From assembly GCF_029542205.1 (NCBI RefSeq), contig NZ_CP113783.1, positions 611,001 to 675,000 of the forward strand: 64,000 nucleotides of DNA, read 5' to 3'. Positions 42,823 through 53,900 of this stretch are shown one piece after another. Below the pieces are notes generated by a model. It was not told the DNA's origin. It worked only from the letters and a program-made list of their open reading frames with translations, and made no database searches. Origin of the DNA: Pseudoxanthomonas sp. SE1 (GTDB lineage Bacteria > Pseudomonadota > Gammaproteobacteria > Xanthomonadales > Xanthomonadaceae). The translations under genes were made by a program, and so were the position numbers. The number at the start of each line of letters is the position of its first letter. Position 1 is the stretch's first letter.

Positions 42823-43566
42823 ATGTCGTCCCACACAGATCACATCCTCGTCGTCGACGATGATCGCGACATCCGCCAGATGGTGGGTGACTACCTGAAG
42901 CGGAACGGCCTGCGCGTGAGCCTGGCGGCTGATGGGCGCGAGATGCGCGGCGTTCTTGATACGAGCGACGTGGATCTGGTCGTGCTTGATGTGATGATGC
43001 CGGGTGAGGATGGCCTGGCGCTCTGCAGGAACCTTCGCGCAGGAAAGCATCGCGCTGTTCCCGTGGTATTGCTCACGGCCCGCGACGATGAGACCGACCG
43101 GATCATCGGCCTGGAGATGGGAGCCGACGACTACGTCACCAAGCCCTTCTCCTCGCGGGAACTCTTGGCACGCATCAATGCGGTGATCCGGCGTGCACGC
43201 ATGCTTCCCCCCAATCTGCAGGTCTCCGAGGCCAGCAGGTGGATCGGGTTCGGCGACTGGCGGCTGGATACGACCGCGCGCCACTTGTTGGACAAGGAGG
43301 GGACGGCATATCCATTGAGTGGCGCCGAGTTCCGGCTCCTGCGTGTATTCATCGATCATCCGCAGCGCGTACTGAGCCGCGACCAACTGTTGAACCTTAC
43401 CCAGGGCAGGGACGCGGAGGTCTTTGACCGCTCCATCGATCTTCTCGTCAGTCGATTGCGACAGCGCCTGGGCGACGGAGCGCGTGAGCAGACGTACATA
43501 AAGACGGTGCGGAGCGAAGGCTACGTATTCAGCCAGGCTGTCGTGCTGGAGGGTGAAGAACCATGA
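42823..43566 (+). CDS. OmpR-family response regulator
   Basis: This 247-residue protein is read from ATG 42823; in-frame sequence upstream lacks the family's start. The receiver has VVDDD (residues 11-14), phospho-acceptor D56 in LVVLDVMMPGEDG, and DDYVTKPFSSREL. The DNA-binding winged helix shows YPLSGAEFRLLRVFIDHPQRVLSRDQLLNL, DRSIDLLVSRLRQRLGD and YIKTVRSEGYVF. The kinase gene overlaps its end by 4 bp. It is divergent from the redox gene run and likely controls it through the GATACA repeat. Confidence 0.93.
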   Translation: MSSHTDHILVVDDDRDIRQMVGDYLKRNGLRVSLAADGREMRGVLDTSDVDLVVLDVMMPGEDGLALCRNLRAGKHRAVPVVLLTARDDETDRIIGLEMGADDYVTKPFSSRELLARINAVIRRARMLPPNLQVSEASRWIGFGDWRLDTTARHLLDKEGTAYPLSGAEFRLLRVFIDHPQRVLSRDQLLNLTQGRDAEVFDRSIDLLVSRLRQRLGDGAREQTYIKTVRSEGYVFSQAVVLEGEEP

Positions 43567-44921
43567 GTGGCCAGCCCAGCGCCACCACGCGATGGCTGCC
43601 AAGAACGCTTCGATCGCGCCTCATCCTGATCCTGGGCGCGGGTTTGCTGCTCGCGCACGCCCTGTCATTCGGCCTGCTGTTCGAAGAGCGGGCCGATGCC
43701 ACGCGCTCGATGATGCTCAGGAATCTCTATGAGGACATTCCCGTCAGCGTGGCGCTGCTGGAGAGCCTGCCAGCCGATCAACGTGGCGCGTGGATTCCGC
43801 GCCTCGAGCGCAGGACCTACCGCTATCTCCTGCGGCCAGCACTGCCGGGCGAGCCACTATCCACTGCACGATCGCACGAGGTGACGGGGTTGATCGATGA
43901 TGCATTGGGGCATCGGTACGCCTTGCGGCCCCGCGCAGTTTCCGCGACACCGGAACGCTATGAGGTAGAGCTGACGCTCCGCGACGGACAGCTTCTGACC
44001 ATCGAGGTGACGCCATCACTGATGCCGATCGCACGATGGCTGCCTTGGGTGCTTGCGGCCCAGGTCATCCTGCTGTTGCTGTGCGTAGCAGTTGCCGTAC
44101 GGCTGGCAACCCGCCCTCTTGCCCACCTCGCCAGAGCGGCGGAGCGCATGGATCTTGCAGGCGGTGATACCCAGCTGCCACAGGATGGCCCATGGGAGGT
44201 CGCCCAGGCCGCGAGCGCGCTCAATGCTCTCCAGGCCCGCGTGGCGACCCATGTCTCCGAGCGCACGCAGATCCTCGCGGCAATCTCACATGATCTGCAG
44301 ACTCCGATCACTCGCTTGAGGCTGCGGGTGGAGGCGATGGACGCCAGCGCTGAGCAGGAGAAGCTGCTGGGCGATATCGACCACATCAGCCTGTTGGTGC
44401 GCGAAGGCCTGAGCTACGCCCGCGGCGCGTCGGTCACGTTGGGTCCGGCGGTTCGCCTGGATATGACGGCCTTCCTGGAAAGTGTCGTGGCCGACTATCA
44501 GGACGCCGGACGCGCAGTGGTGCTCTCTGCCGGCGACTCTGCGTCTCATGACACCCATCCGCAGGTGTTGCGTCGAATCCTGCAGAACCTGGTCGACAAC
44601 GCGCTCAACTATGCCGGCGACGTCGAGACCAGACTCCGTATGGAAGAAGCGGGACGGATATGTATCGATGTGCTTGATCGCGGACCCGGTATTCCGCCCG
44701 AGCAGTTGGAGAATGTAGTGAAACCCTTTCAACGGCTCGAACCATCGCGGTGCCGCGGCACGGGCGGCACAGGCCTTGGGTTGGCCATCGCCCAGCAACT
44801 CACCCAGGCACTCGGCGGCGCACTGCGACTGTCGAATCGGGAGGGTGGCGGTCTACAGGCGACGATCGAGTTGCGCTCCACGCCTTCGTCAACCGTTCAG
44901 CACCAGGGCGCCGCTCGCTGA
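43563..44921 (+). CDS. Sensor histidine kinase (EnvZ-like)
   Basis: This 452-residue kinase has two membrane helices (residues about 18-40 and 160-181) around a 120-residue periplasmic sensor, then a HAMP domain, the HisKA box ILAAISHDLQTPITRLRLRVEAM with H243, and HATPase motifs NLVDNALNYAGD, DRGPGIPPEQ and GTGLGLAIAQQL. The periplasmic part is arginine-rich and shows no known sensor fold to me. It pairs with the regulator immediately upstream. Considering the divergent Ohr/P460/CcdA/thioredoxin genes, the signal may be oxidative or thiol stress in the envelope (inference). Confidence 0.92.
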   Translation: MSGQPSATTRWLPRTLRSRLILILGAGLLLAHALSFGLLFEERADATRSMMLRNLYEDIPVSVALLESLPADQRGAWIPRLERRTYRYLLRPALPGEPLSTARSHEVTGLIDDALGHRYALRPRAVSATPERYEVELTLRDGQLLTIEVTPSLMPIARWLPWVLAAQVILLLLCVAVAVRLATRPLAHLARAAERMDLAGGDTQLPQDGPWEVAQAASALNALQARVATHVSERTQILAAISHDLQTPITRLRLRVEAMDASAEQEKLLGDIDHISLLVREGLSYARGASVTLGPAVRLDMTAFLESVVADYQDAGRAVVLSAGDSASHDTHPQVLRRILQNLVDNALNYAGDVETRLRMEEAGRICIDVLDRGPGIPPEQLENVVKPFQRLEPSRCRGTGGTGLGLAIAQQLTQALGGALRLSNREGGGLQATIELRSTPSSTVQHQGAAR

Positions 44922-45060
44922 CACAATGCCTGCCATCGACGTGATCCAGGAGTCCGCCTGACGTGTGATAGCCCCGTTCCCCTGAAACGCATGAGCAACC
45001 CGGCACTGTCGGGTGCTTCGGCTTCGATCGTCCTACGTTGGGCGACCTTAGGAGGAACCC

Positions 45061-46686
45061 ATGTCCGGCGCACGCATCCGCGTCTCCCATCTCTCTTTTT
45101 CCTGGCCAGACGGCACGCCTGTCTTCGCCGATTTGTCATTCGTCCTTGGCCCGTCCCGGATCGGTCTTGTCGCGCCCAATGGGGCGGGCAAGACAACGTT
45201 GCTACGCCTGTTGGCAGGCGAGCTTGCAACGCAGGCCGGCGCAGTCGACATCGCCGGTCGGCGCGGCTATCTGCCGCAACGCTGGAACAGCACCGCCCAC
45301 GCCACTGTCGCTGAGCTGCTGGGCGTCACGGATGCGCTGGAAGCGGTGGATGCGGTGCTCGCCGGCGCAGCCGATGTCACCCAGCTGGAGCGGGCCGACG
45401 GCCACTGGGACCTGCGCGAGCGCATCGCCTCGCAGCTGGCGGCATTCGGCCTGCATGAGGTCTGCCTGCAGCGGCGCATCTCCAGTTTCAGCGGGGGTGA
45501 GGTGATGGCCGTGGCGCTGGCGGGCCAGCTGCTGCGCGCGCCCGATGTCCTGCTGCTGGATGAACCCACCAATCACCTTGACCGGAAAGCACGCCAACGC
45601 CTGCGCACCGTGCTGGAGTCGTTCCGTGGATGCCTCCTGGTGGCAAGCCATGATCGAGGTTTGCTGGAAGACATGCAGGAAATCGCGGAACTGCAACCCA
45701 CGCGCCTTCGCATGGTCGGAGGCGGCTACAGCGCCTACCGGTCTGTAGCAGATCGCGAGCAGTCCGCTGCCGAGCAGCAGGTGCAGCATCTGCGCAAGGA
45801 ATTGCGACGCGAGAAGCACGAGATGCAACAGGCTCGCGAGCGCGCGGACCGGCGCGCATCCGATGCCGCGCGCAAGGCCCCCAACGCAGGGTTGCCCAGA
45901 ATCGTCGCAGGTACGCTGGCACGCCGAGCCGAAGTGTCCGCCGGTAGGGCCGCGGGCGTGCATGGCGAACGCGTGGACCAGATGCGGAATGCGCTGCAAA
46001 GCGCCGAGGAGGGCGCATCCTCATCTGCCATGCCCCGCTTCTCACTGCCGGCCACGCGTGTAGGCCCCACGCAACACGTGCTGACCGTGGAGAGCGTGCA
46101 AGCGCTCGGCCAAGACGGGCCCCTGTGGGATGCGCGCGGCATGACGCTGACGATCCGCGGGCCAGAGCGTATTGCACTGATGGGGGACAACGGCGTGGGA
46201 AAAACCACGTTCCTGCGGATTCTTGCGGGCGACATGAACGCCACGGCTGGAGAGCGTCGCGTCGGCGCCACCCGCGTAGCCTATCTCAGCCAGCGCCTGC
46301 ACCAGTTGGTACCCGCGAAGTCGCTAGCCGAGAATCTTGCGGACACAGCGGCCCGTCTTTCACCGCAGGAACGCGCTGACGTACTGGCCCGGCTTGGATT
46401 CCGGGGCGACCGCATGAAATTGCCGGTCAGCGCGCTGTCCGGTGGAGAACTCCTGCGGGCAACACTGACCTGTGTGCTGCATGCGGACGATGCTCCCCAG
46501 CTGCTGTTGCTGGACGAACCTACGAACAACCTCGATCTGCAAGCTGTCCTGCAGCTTGAACAGGTGCTGCAGAACTACGAAGGCGCGATGGTGGTTGTAA
46601 GCCATGACACCGACTTCGTGGAATCCGTCAATCCCACCCGACGCCTGAGTCTGACGGCAAAGGGTCTCGTCGAGTTGCCTCGGTGA
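45061..46686 (+). CDS. ABC-F family ATPase
   Basis: This 541-residue protein starts at ATG 45061 behind AGGAGGA. It has two ABC domains and no membrane part. Walker A sites are APNGAGKTTLLR near residue 39 and GDNGVGKTTFLR near 375; signature motifs are FSGGEVMAVALAG and LSGGELLRATL; Walker B segments are VLLLDEPTNHLDR and LLLLDEPTNNLD. The linker (about 225-320) is long, basic and helical (VQHLRKELRREKHEMQQARERAD), as in ABC-F translation factors that act on stalled or drug-bound ribosomes. It may confer low-level resistance to ribosome-targeting antibiotics or act as a housekeeping factor; sequence alone cannot say. The 139-bp leader carries a small hairpin and a short upstream frame. Confidence 0.9.
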   Translation: MSGARIRVSHLSFSWPDGTPVFADLSFVLGPSRIGLVAPNGAGKTTLLRLLAGELATQAGAVDIAGRRGYLPQRWNSTAHATVAELLGVTDALEAVDAVLAGAADVTQLERADGHWDLRERIASQLAAFGLHEVCLQRRISSFSGGEVMAVALAGQLLRAPDVLLLDEPTNHLDRKARQRLRTVLESFRGCLLVASHDRGLLEDMQEIAELQPTRLRMVGGGYSAYRSVADREQSAAEQQVQHLRKELRREKHEMQQARERADRRASDAARKAPNAGLPRIVAGTLARRAEVSAGRAAGVHGERVDQMRNALQSAEEGASSSAMPRFSLPATRVGPTQHVLTVESVQALGQDGPLWDARGMTLTIRGPERIALMGDNGVGKTTFLRILAGDMNATAGERRVGATRVAYLSQRLHQLVPAKSLAENLADTAARLSPQERADVLARLGFRGDRMKLPVSALSGGELLRATLTCVLHADDAPQLLLLDEPTNNLDLQAVLQLEQVLQNYEGAMVVVSHDTDFVESVNPTRRLSLTAKGLVELPR

Positions 46687-46987
46687 TCCATGCCCGCCTG
46701 TACCCGAGGCTGTGTGGAAACTCCACGTGTCTGACGAACGCGTGCCTCGTGGGGAGGGCGATGCCGCGCAGAGCTCGTTGCGGGCATTGCGGAAGAGGCA
46801 CGCGACATTGACGCATCCGCCGCCAGGCATGCACGTCAGCATCTGGACAACCAGGTGGCCGGGCGCTGTGTTCGGCCGGGTCCTCCATGGGGGGAAGCTG
46901 CCGGGTGCGATGTTTTCCCGCGCGCACGTGGACATAAGACGCGAAATGTGAGTTACGCTACATTTGAGCCGTCGACTTCCTCTTTCC
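46687..46987. other. 301-bp gap between the ABC-F gene and the orphan response regulator
   Basis: Short open frames on both strands have poor codon bias, no ribosome site and no recognisable protein. A CRP/Clp-like site lies at the right end (46944-46965). Nothing else is evident. Confidence 0.6.
46944..46965. promoter_or_regulatory. CRP/Clp-like binding site
   Basis: AAATGTGA-N6-CTACATTT agrees with the CRP consensus AAATGTGA-N6-TCACATTT at 14 of 16 conserved positions. It lies 22 bp before the start of the orphan response regulator, too close for class II activation of that gene, so it would more likely repress. In Xanthomonadaceae the CRP-like protein Clp recognises this type of site and responds to c-di-GMP (known for the family). 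Confidence 0.5.
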
Positions 46988-47695
46988 ATGAGCCAACACG
47001 ATCTGCCGTCTCCACGCGTTGCCGTTGTCGAGGATGAAGACGAACTGCGGGGCCTGATCGTTGAGGAACTGGGCGAGCGTGGCTACGACGTTGTAGGTCT
47101 GGCGAGTGCAGAAGCCCTGTACCGCCACATGAGTGTCCAGGCGCTCGACATCGTCGTCCTGGACATCGGCCTGCCTGGCGAAAGCGGGCTTGGGGTTGCG
47201 TCGCACCTGCGGCAGCTTGCCTCGGTGGGCATCATCGTGCTGACCGGCCGCGGCGGCAAGAAGCTCATGGCACAGAGCTTTGAAGAAGGCGCCGATCTCT
47301 TCCTGACCAAGCCCGTCGATTACGACGTGCTGGCCGTGGCGGTCGCCAATCTTCATCGTCGGCTGGCACCTGCGATGAATGGCCCGGCACTGGATGACCA
47401 GGATGCGCCCACCTGGTCATTGTCCGACGCGGGCTGGACGTTGCATGGACCCGATGCCAGGACGCTGGCGCTCAGCGAGGCGGAACGCACGATCCTCGCA
47501 CGGCTTCTGGAGCAGCCTGGCACACCCGTATCGAGAACGGCCCTGATCGAGATGCTGACCGATCAACCCTGGGATTTCGATCCCCATCGGCTGGACGTTC
47601 TGGTCCATCGTCTCCGCGGCAAGGTCAGCAGCCGTTTTTCGCAGCCCCTGCCGCTGCGTGCCGTGCGTGGCGTCGGCTACGTATTCGCACCCTGA
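46988..47695 (+). CDS. Orphan OmpR-type response regulator
   Basis: This 235-residue protein is read from ATG 46988; TTG 46964 in frame is the alternative, and neither has a clear Shine-Dalgarno. The receiver has VVEDEDEL (acidic pocket), phospho-acceptor D59 in IVVLDIGLPGESG, T in VLTGRGG and K in FLTKPVDY. The C-terminal half is a shortened winged helix: ALSEAERTILARLLEQPGTPVSRTALIEML, DPHRLDVLVHRLRGKV, ending AVRGVGYVFAP. No kinase is adjacent; the nearest unpaired kinase is at 61983-63383, beyond the surface operon. It is 244 bp upstream of the giant gene and may regulate it. Confidence 0.85.
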   Translation: MSQHDLPSPRVAVVEDEDELRGLIVEELGERGYDVVGLASAEALYRHMSVQALDIVVLDIGLPGESGLGVASHLRQLASVGIIVLTGRGGKKLMAQSFEEGADLFLTKPVDYDVLAVAVANLHRRLAPAMNGPALDDQDAPTWSLSDAGWTLHGPDARTLALSEAERTILARLLEQPGTPVSRTALIEMLTDQPWDFDPHRLDVLVHRLRGKVSSRFSQPLPLRAVRGVGYVFAP

Positions 47696-47939
47696 GGCTC
47701 TCCTCCGTGAGGATCGGTGAGTTTTGGTGAACCGCCGTCATTGATGCACGTCCCCATGCACTAGAGACTTCGCGCACTTCCGATACCGGCATCGGTACCG
47801 GAGCCGCACCGCACGAGCGGTGATGTCTTCTCGCCATCCCGAGGGTCGACCCCCCGTCACGGTTTCCGCCGCGGCGCGGGCAACGCCGTCCTGATGGCTT
47901 GCCGGGTTCGATCCGGCCAGGTGGAACAGGGGAAAGTCA

Positions 47940-50900
47940 GTGAACAAGCAGGGTGAGCCGACGTTGATCGGCGGATGCGCGCGCGCGCGCGCGGGTTCGA
48001 CAGGGGGGTCGCTGCGGAATCGCAGCCGGGCGTGGCGCTGGATGACCCTGGCGACATGGCTGCTGGCACCTGCCGCACTGGCGGCCGATCTGCAGATCAC
48101 GGACCTCTCCGACACGGGCTACGATCCGACGCCGGCCGGTGGCGAGGTGGTCTACAACGTCACGGTCGAGAACGGCGCCGCCGATACGGTGCCCAACGCC
48201 GTGGTCATCTTCGACCTGCCTGCCGGCACCGTGGCTGGCACGCTGCCGGCGTTCTGCAGCGCCGATGCCGGCGTGCCCGCACGCGTGGTGTGCGCCGTGG
48301 GCGAACTGGTGGGCACGCAGACGGCGCAGGGCGCGCCCGTCAGTTTCCAACTCGGCGTCGATACGGGCGGCCAGGCGCCGGGCACGGTGACGATGCGGGG
48401 CGCCATCGGATTCGGTTCCGCGGTACCGCCGGCGGGCACGCCGATCACCGCGCTCACGCCGGGCGACGCGTTCTTCGCCAGCGACACCAACACCGCCAAC
48501 AACCAGCGCAACGAAGCCACCACGCTGACCACCGCTGGCGACCTGCGCCTGCTCAAGAGCGCCACGCCGGATCCCGTGGTGGGCGGTAGCGAAATCACCT
48601 ACACGCTGACCGTCTTCAACGACGGCCCGAGCGCATCCACCCACTTCCGCGTGGTTGACACGCTGCCGGCGGCGACGACGTACGTGGCCAGCAGCTTCAA
48701 TGGCGCTGGCTGGACGTTCAACAGCGGCACCATGACCGCGACCCACGCCGGCACGCTGGCGGTGGGATCGAGCAGCAGCTTCACCTTCCGTGCCCGCGTG
48801 AACGCCGGCAGCGGCAACATCATCAACGCGGCGACGGTGGAAGCCATCGGCACGCCGGATGCGGACCCCAGCAACAACGATGCCAACGTCACCACCAGCA
48901 TCACGGCAGGTGCCGACCTGGCCCTGAGCAAGTCCGCGGCACCCGCGCCCGCGATCGCGGGCCAGTCCGTCACCTTCACCCTGACCGCGCGCAACCTGGG
49001 CCCGAGCGTGGCGCAGAACGTCAGCCTCACCGACGCGCTGCCGGCGGGCTTCGTGATCACCGGCGGCACCCAGCCGGGTGGCTGGACCTGCAGCAACGAT
49101 GGCGCCAACGGCACGCGGACGTGCACGCGCGCAGCGGCCATGCCGGTCGGCGCGGTGGAAACACTGACCATCGTCGCCACCGTGCCCTCCACGGGCGTCA
49201 ACAGCAGCGGCGACGTCACCAACACGGCGACGATCACCTCCACCACGCCGGATCCGAACGGTCCCGTCCTGGGCGTGAACAACAACGATGGCAGCGTCAC
49301 CTTCACCGTGCTGGCCGACGGTGCCGACCTGTCGATGACCAAGACCAAGTCGCCGGCCCTGGTGGCGGTGTGGGACGGCATCGGCCCCGACACCGACAGC
49401 CGCATGACCTCGCTGATCCGTGTGCGCAACCTGGGGCCGCGTGCCGCCAGCGGACAGGTGCAGGTGGTCGACGAACTCGCAGCGGGTGAAGAGTTCGTGT
49501 CCGCGTCGGGTCCATGGACCTGCGCGGTCGACAATCCATACGCCGTGCCGCCCGCGCGGCAGCGCGTGACCTGCGACCTGAATGCCGGCTCGCTTCCGTT
49601 GGCGGTGAACACCAACTCGCCGCAACTGCAGATCATCAGCCGTGCGCGTGCCGCGGGCGCGTTGACCAACACCGCGTGCACCGGCGGCTCCAACGGTTCG
49701 GTCGAACCGCTGACGGCCGGTGGCATCGACCAGGACCCGGAAACCGGCAACGACTGCAGCGGCGCCGGCACCCGCACCACCGACGAGCGCGCCGACCTGC
49801 GCATCGCCAAGCAGACCAATGGTCCGGGCGATGTGGACAACGTGCTGACTGCCGCGCAGGACACGGTGACCTACACGCTCACCGTCACCAACGATGGCCC
49901 GGACAGCACCACCGGCATCGTGGTGAACGATGCGATCCCGGGTTTCGTGGCCGGCCGCACCACCGTCAGCGCGAATGCACCCGCGGGCTGGACCTGCACG
50001 ACCGGCGCGTCGGTCGTGTGCCGTTCCGGCACCACCGCCCTGGCCAATGGCGCCAGCGCCGTCATCGTACTGACGGTGCAGCGCGCGCTGTTCGACAGCG
50101 CCGGTCTGGGCGCGGGCACCTGTGGTGGCGTGCCCACGACCAATGCGTTCTGCAATACCGCCGGGGTGGGCATCGATGCCGCCGTGGCGGGGTCGGTCGG
50201 CGAGATCGACGCGGCCAACAACAGCGCGTCGGACTGGCTGCAGATCGACCGCGTGGCCAACGTGCAGACCACGGCGAAGAGCATCACCTCGGGCGCGACC
50301 GGCCAGGCCGGCGTCAACACGACCTACGTGATGTCGTTCCGCAACCAAGGGCCGTCGACGGTGCCGGGCGTGGTGTTCCGCGATGTGTTCACGCTGCCCG
50401 CTGACGATGCCGGCTTCGTGCTGATGTCGGCCACGCGCACCGGGGGCGGCACCGCCGCGTGCACGGCCACGCCCGGTCCCGGCATCACCACGGCGCCTGC
50501 CGCAGGTGGCGTGTCGTATGCCAATCCGACGGCGGGCACCGCGCAGGTCACGCTGACCTGCGCGCCGCTGTCGCTGGCCAATGGCCAGACCGAAAGCCTG
50601 ACCGTGGTGATCCGTCCGAACGTCAACGTCGGCAACACCGGACGCGTGTTCACCAACGTGGCGGACTTCTTCTTCGACCGCAACAACGACGGCACGCCCG
50701 ACCCGGCCAGCGGTTCGGATGCCAACGGCAGCTTCGATTTCAATACCGACGCCACGGCCGGCGACGACCAGCGCAGCGCCAGCCTGCCGTTCAACAGCGG
50801 CAGCGTGGACCTGATCACCAACAAGGTGGATACCGGCTTCACCGGCGGCGTGGACCCGCTGGGCTACGACGCCCTGACACCGGCCAACAACGCCATCACG

Positions 50901-53900
50901 TACCGCGTGACCGTGCGCAACAACGGACCGTCGGTGGCGACGAACGTGCGCATCAGCGATACGCTGACGCCGCTCGCGGGCCGTACCGTGCGCTTCCTGG
51001 GCGTGTCCGCGTCGACGACGGGACCGTTCGTCGACACGGATTGCAGCGTGACCGCAGGCAGCAACCCCACGGCGGGTGCGCCGCTGGTGCTGGATTGCGT
51101 GATGCCGGGCATCGGCTTTTCCACCAACCTGCCGGGTGTGGTGGCGTCCGGCCAGACCAGCACGCTCTACCTGCGTTATGCCTACGAGACGCCGCCCGGC
51201 GCCTCCGGCGATACGCTGCTGAACTCGGCCACCGCCAGCTCGGCGGAGACCGACACCAACCTCGCCAACAACACCGCGGACCAGGACACGACGATCCGTT
51301 CGCGCGCCGATCTGGCCGTCACCAAGACGATGGTCGCGCTGGCACCGGATCCCGATCCCGCCGTGGCGCTGCCGCCGACCATCGCTTCGGTGTCGCTGCG
51401 GCAACCGTTCTATTACGTGATCGGCGGGGTCAACAACGGTCCGGGCGCGAGTCTCTCGCGCGATCGCACCGGTACCAGTCCGCTCAATGGCACCGGCACG
51501 GTGGTGACCGACACGCTGCCGGCGAACCTCATCGTCACCGGCCCGATCACCTGGCGGAAAGACGGTCCCGATCCGGGTGGCGACGAGCAACCCGTCGGTA
51601 CGGGCACCTGCAGCCAGGCGGGCAACACCGTCACCTGCACCCTGGGCGACATGACGGTCACCGGTCGCGCACGTATCATCGTGCCCGCGCGCTGGGATGC
51701 GTATCCCGCCGGAGGTACCACCAACAACACCGCGACCATCGCGACCGAACAGGTCGATCCGGTCCCGGGCAACAACACGACCACCGTGCCACTGGGCGTC
51801 ACGCGTTCCAGCCTGGCGGGCGTGGTGTTCGAAGATCGTGACCGCGCCGGCGCCAACGGAGGCACCCATCAGGGCGCCGCCACCGAGCCCGCCATCGCGG
51901 GTGTGACCATCACCCTGACCGGCGTCGATGCGTACGGCAACGCCGTCAATCGCAACACGGTCACGGCGGCCGATGGCAGTTACAGCTTCACCGATCTGTC
52001 GCCGGCCGATGCCGCCGGCTATACGTTGACGCAGACGCAGCCTGCCGGTTTCGTCAACAGTCCCGTGGCCCTGCCCACCAGCGGTGGCGCGGAGCCTTCG
52101 CTGGGCGGCACCTACAGCGCCGGTTCGCCCGACTCGGTCATCGCCGCCATCCCGGTCGGCGCCGACCAGGCCGGCGTGCGCTACGACTTCCCCGAAGTGC
52201 GCCGCCCGGCGCTGTCGGGCTTCGTCTACATCGACGGCAACTTCAACGACGTCCGCGACGGGGGCGATGCGCCCATCAGCGGTGCCACGGTCGAACTGCT
52301 CGACGCCGGCAGTGGTGCCGTCGTCGCGACGACCACGACGGATGGCAGCGGTGCCTACAGCTTCAGCAATCTGGATCCGCTGATCGTCTACACGCTGCGC
52401 GAAGTGCTGCCGACCGGCAGCTACCAGAACCGTCCGACGGCGGTGAATCCCGGCCAGGTTGGCGGCGCGCCGTGCGCCACAGGCTGTACGCCGGGCACCG
52501 GTGTGGCGGGTGATGCCGCCACCACCGACCGCATCAGCGGCATCGACCTGGGTGCGGGTACCGATGGCTCCGTGTTCAACTTCGGCGAAGACGCCGTGGC
52601 CGGTATTTCCGGCAGCGTCTACGTGGACCGCAATGGCAACGGCGACTTCGACGGCGGTGACGCCGGCACGGTCAACTCGCGCCCGAACGGCGGGCTGCAG
52701 GGCGTCAGCGTCACGCTGACCGGTGCGGGCGCCGACGGCATTTTCGGCAATGGCGATGATCCGGCACCGGTGACGGTGCAGACCGATGCCACCGGCGCCT
52801 ACCAGTTCACCGATCTGGTGGTCGGGCAGGACTACCGCGTCAGCGAAACGCAGCCCGCCGGCTATGCCGACGGCACCGAAAATCCCACCAACGCCATCGA
52901 CATCGCCAACCTGCCTCCGGCCGGTTCCGCCGGCAACGACTTCGGCGAGACGTTGGGTTCGCTCGCCGGCGTGGTGTTCGAGGATTTCTCGACCACTGCC
53001 GCCAACAACAACAACGGCGCCTTCGACGGTGGCGAGAATCCGATCGCCAACGTCACCGTGACGCTGACCGGCACCGATGTGCTGGGCAATGCGGTCAATG
53101 TCGCCGCGCAGACCGACGCGGCCGGTGCGTACGTGTTCCGTGACCTGCTGCCGCCGCAGGCCGGCACCACGTACACGATCACCGAGACGCAGCCCACCGG
53201 CTACATCGATGGCCGGCACACGCCGGGCAACGCCGCCACGCCGGGCAGTGCCACCACGTCCAACGTGATCGACGGCATCGCGATCAATGCAGGTCAGGCG
53301 GCCACCGGTTACCTGTTCGGCGAACTCGCCAATGCCGTCATCAGCGGCACGGTCTATCTGGACCGCAACGACAACGGCGACCAGGACGGTGGCGAACCCG
53401 GCATCCCCGGCGTCACCGTGGTCATCGAAGGCGCCGGCCCGGATGGCGTGTTCGGCACCGGCGACGATCTGCCGCCGGTCACGCTGACCACCGATGCGAA
53501 CGGTGGCTACAGCTACGGCGGTGCGATCACGGGCCAGAACTACCGCATCGTCGAGACGCAGCCCACCGGGCTGGCCGATGGGCAGGAGAACTCGTCCAAC
53601 ACCATCACGCTGACCAACCTGCCGGCCGCCGGTTCCAGCGGCAACGACTTCGGCGAACTGGCCGCATCGCTGTCCGGCAGTGTGTGGCTGGATGCCAACA
53701 ACAACGGCGTGCGTGACGCGGGTGAGAACGGCATCGCCGGGGTCAGCGTCGGCCTGCCTGCCGGCACGCTGGATGCGCTGGGCAATGCCGTCGCCGCCGC
53801 CGTGACCGACGCCAATGGCGCGTACCGCTTCGGGGATCTGCTGGCCGGCACCTATGCGGTGACCGAGCAGGCGGCGCAGCCTGTCGTGGGCGGTGTCACC

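Noticed and set aside
46712..46951. A 79-codon plus-strand frame in the gap before the orphan regulator
   Set aside because: No ribosome site, no recognisable protein and weak codon bias; other frames in the gap are equally open.
47937..53219. A 1760-codon open frame on the minus strand opposite the giant surface gene
   Set aside because: The plus-strand gene has a ribosome site, signal peptide and ordered repeat domains; the antisense protein is low-complexity and rich in R, H, A, G and V. It results from strong G/C bias at third codon positions.
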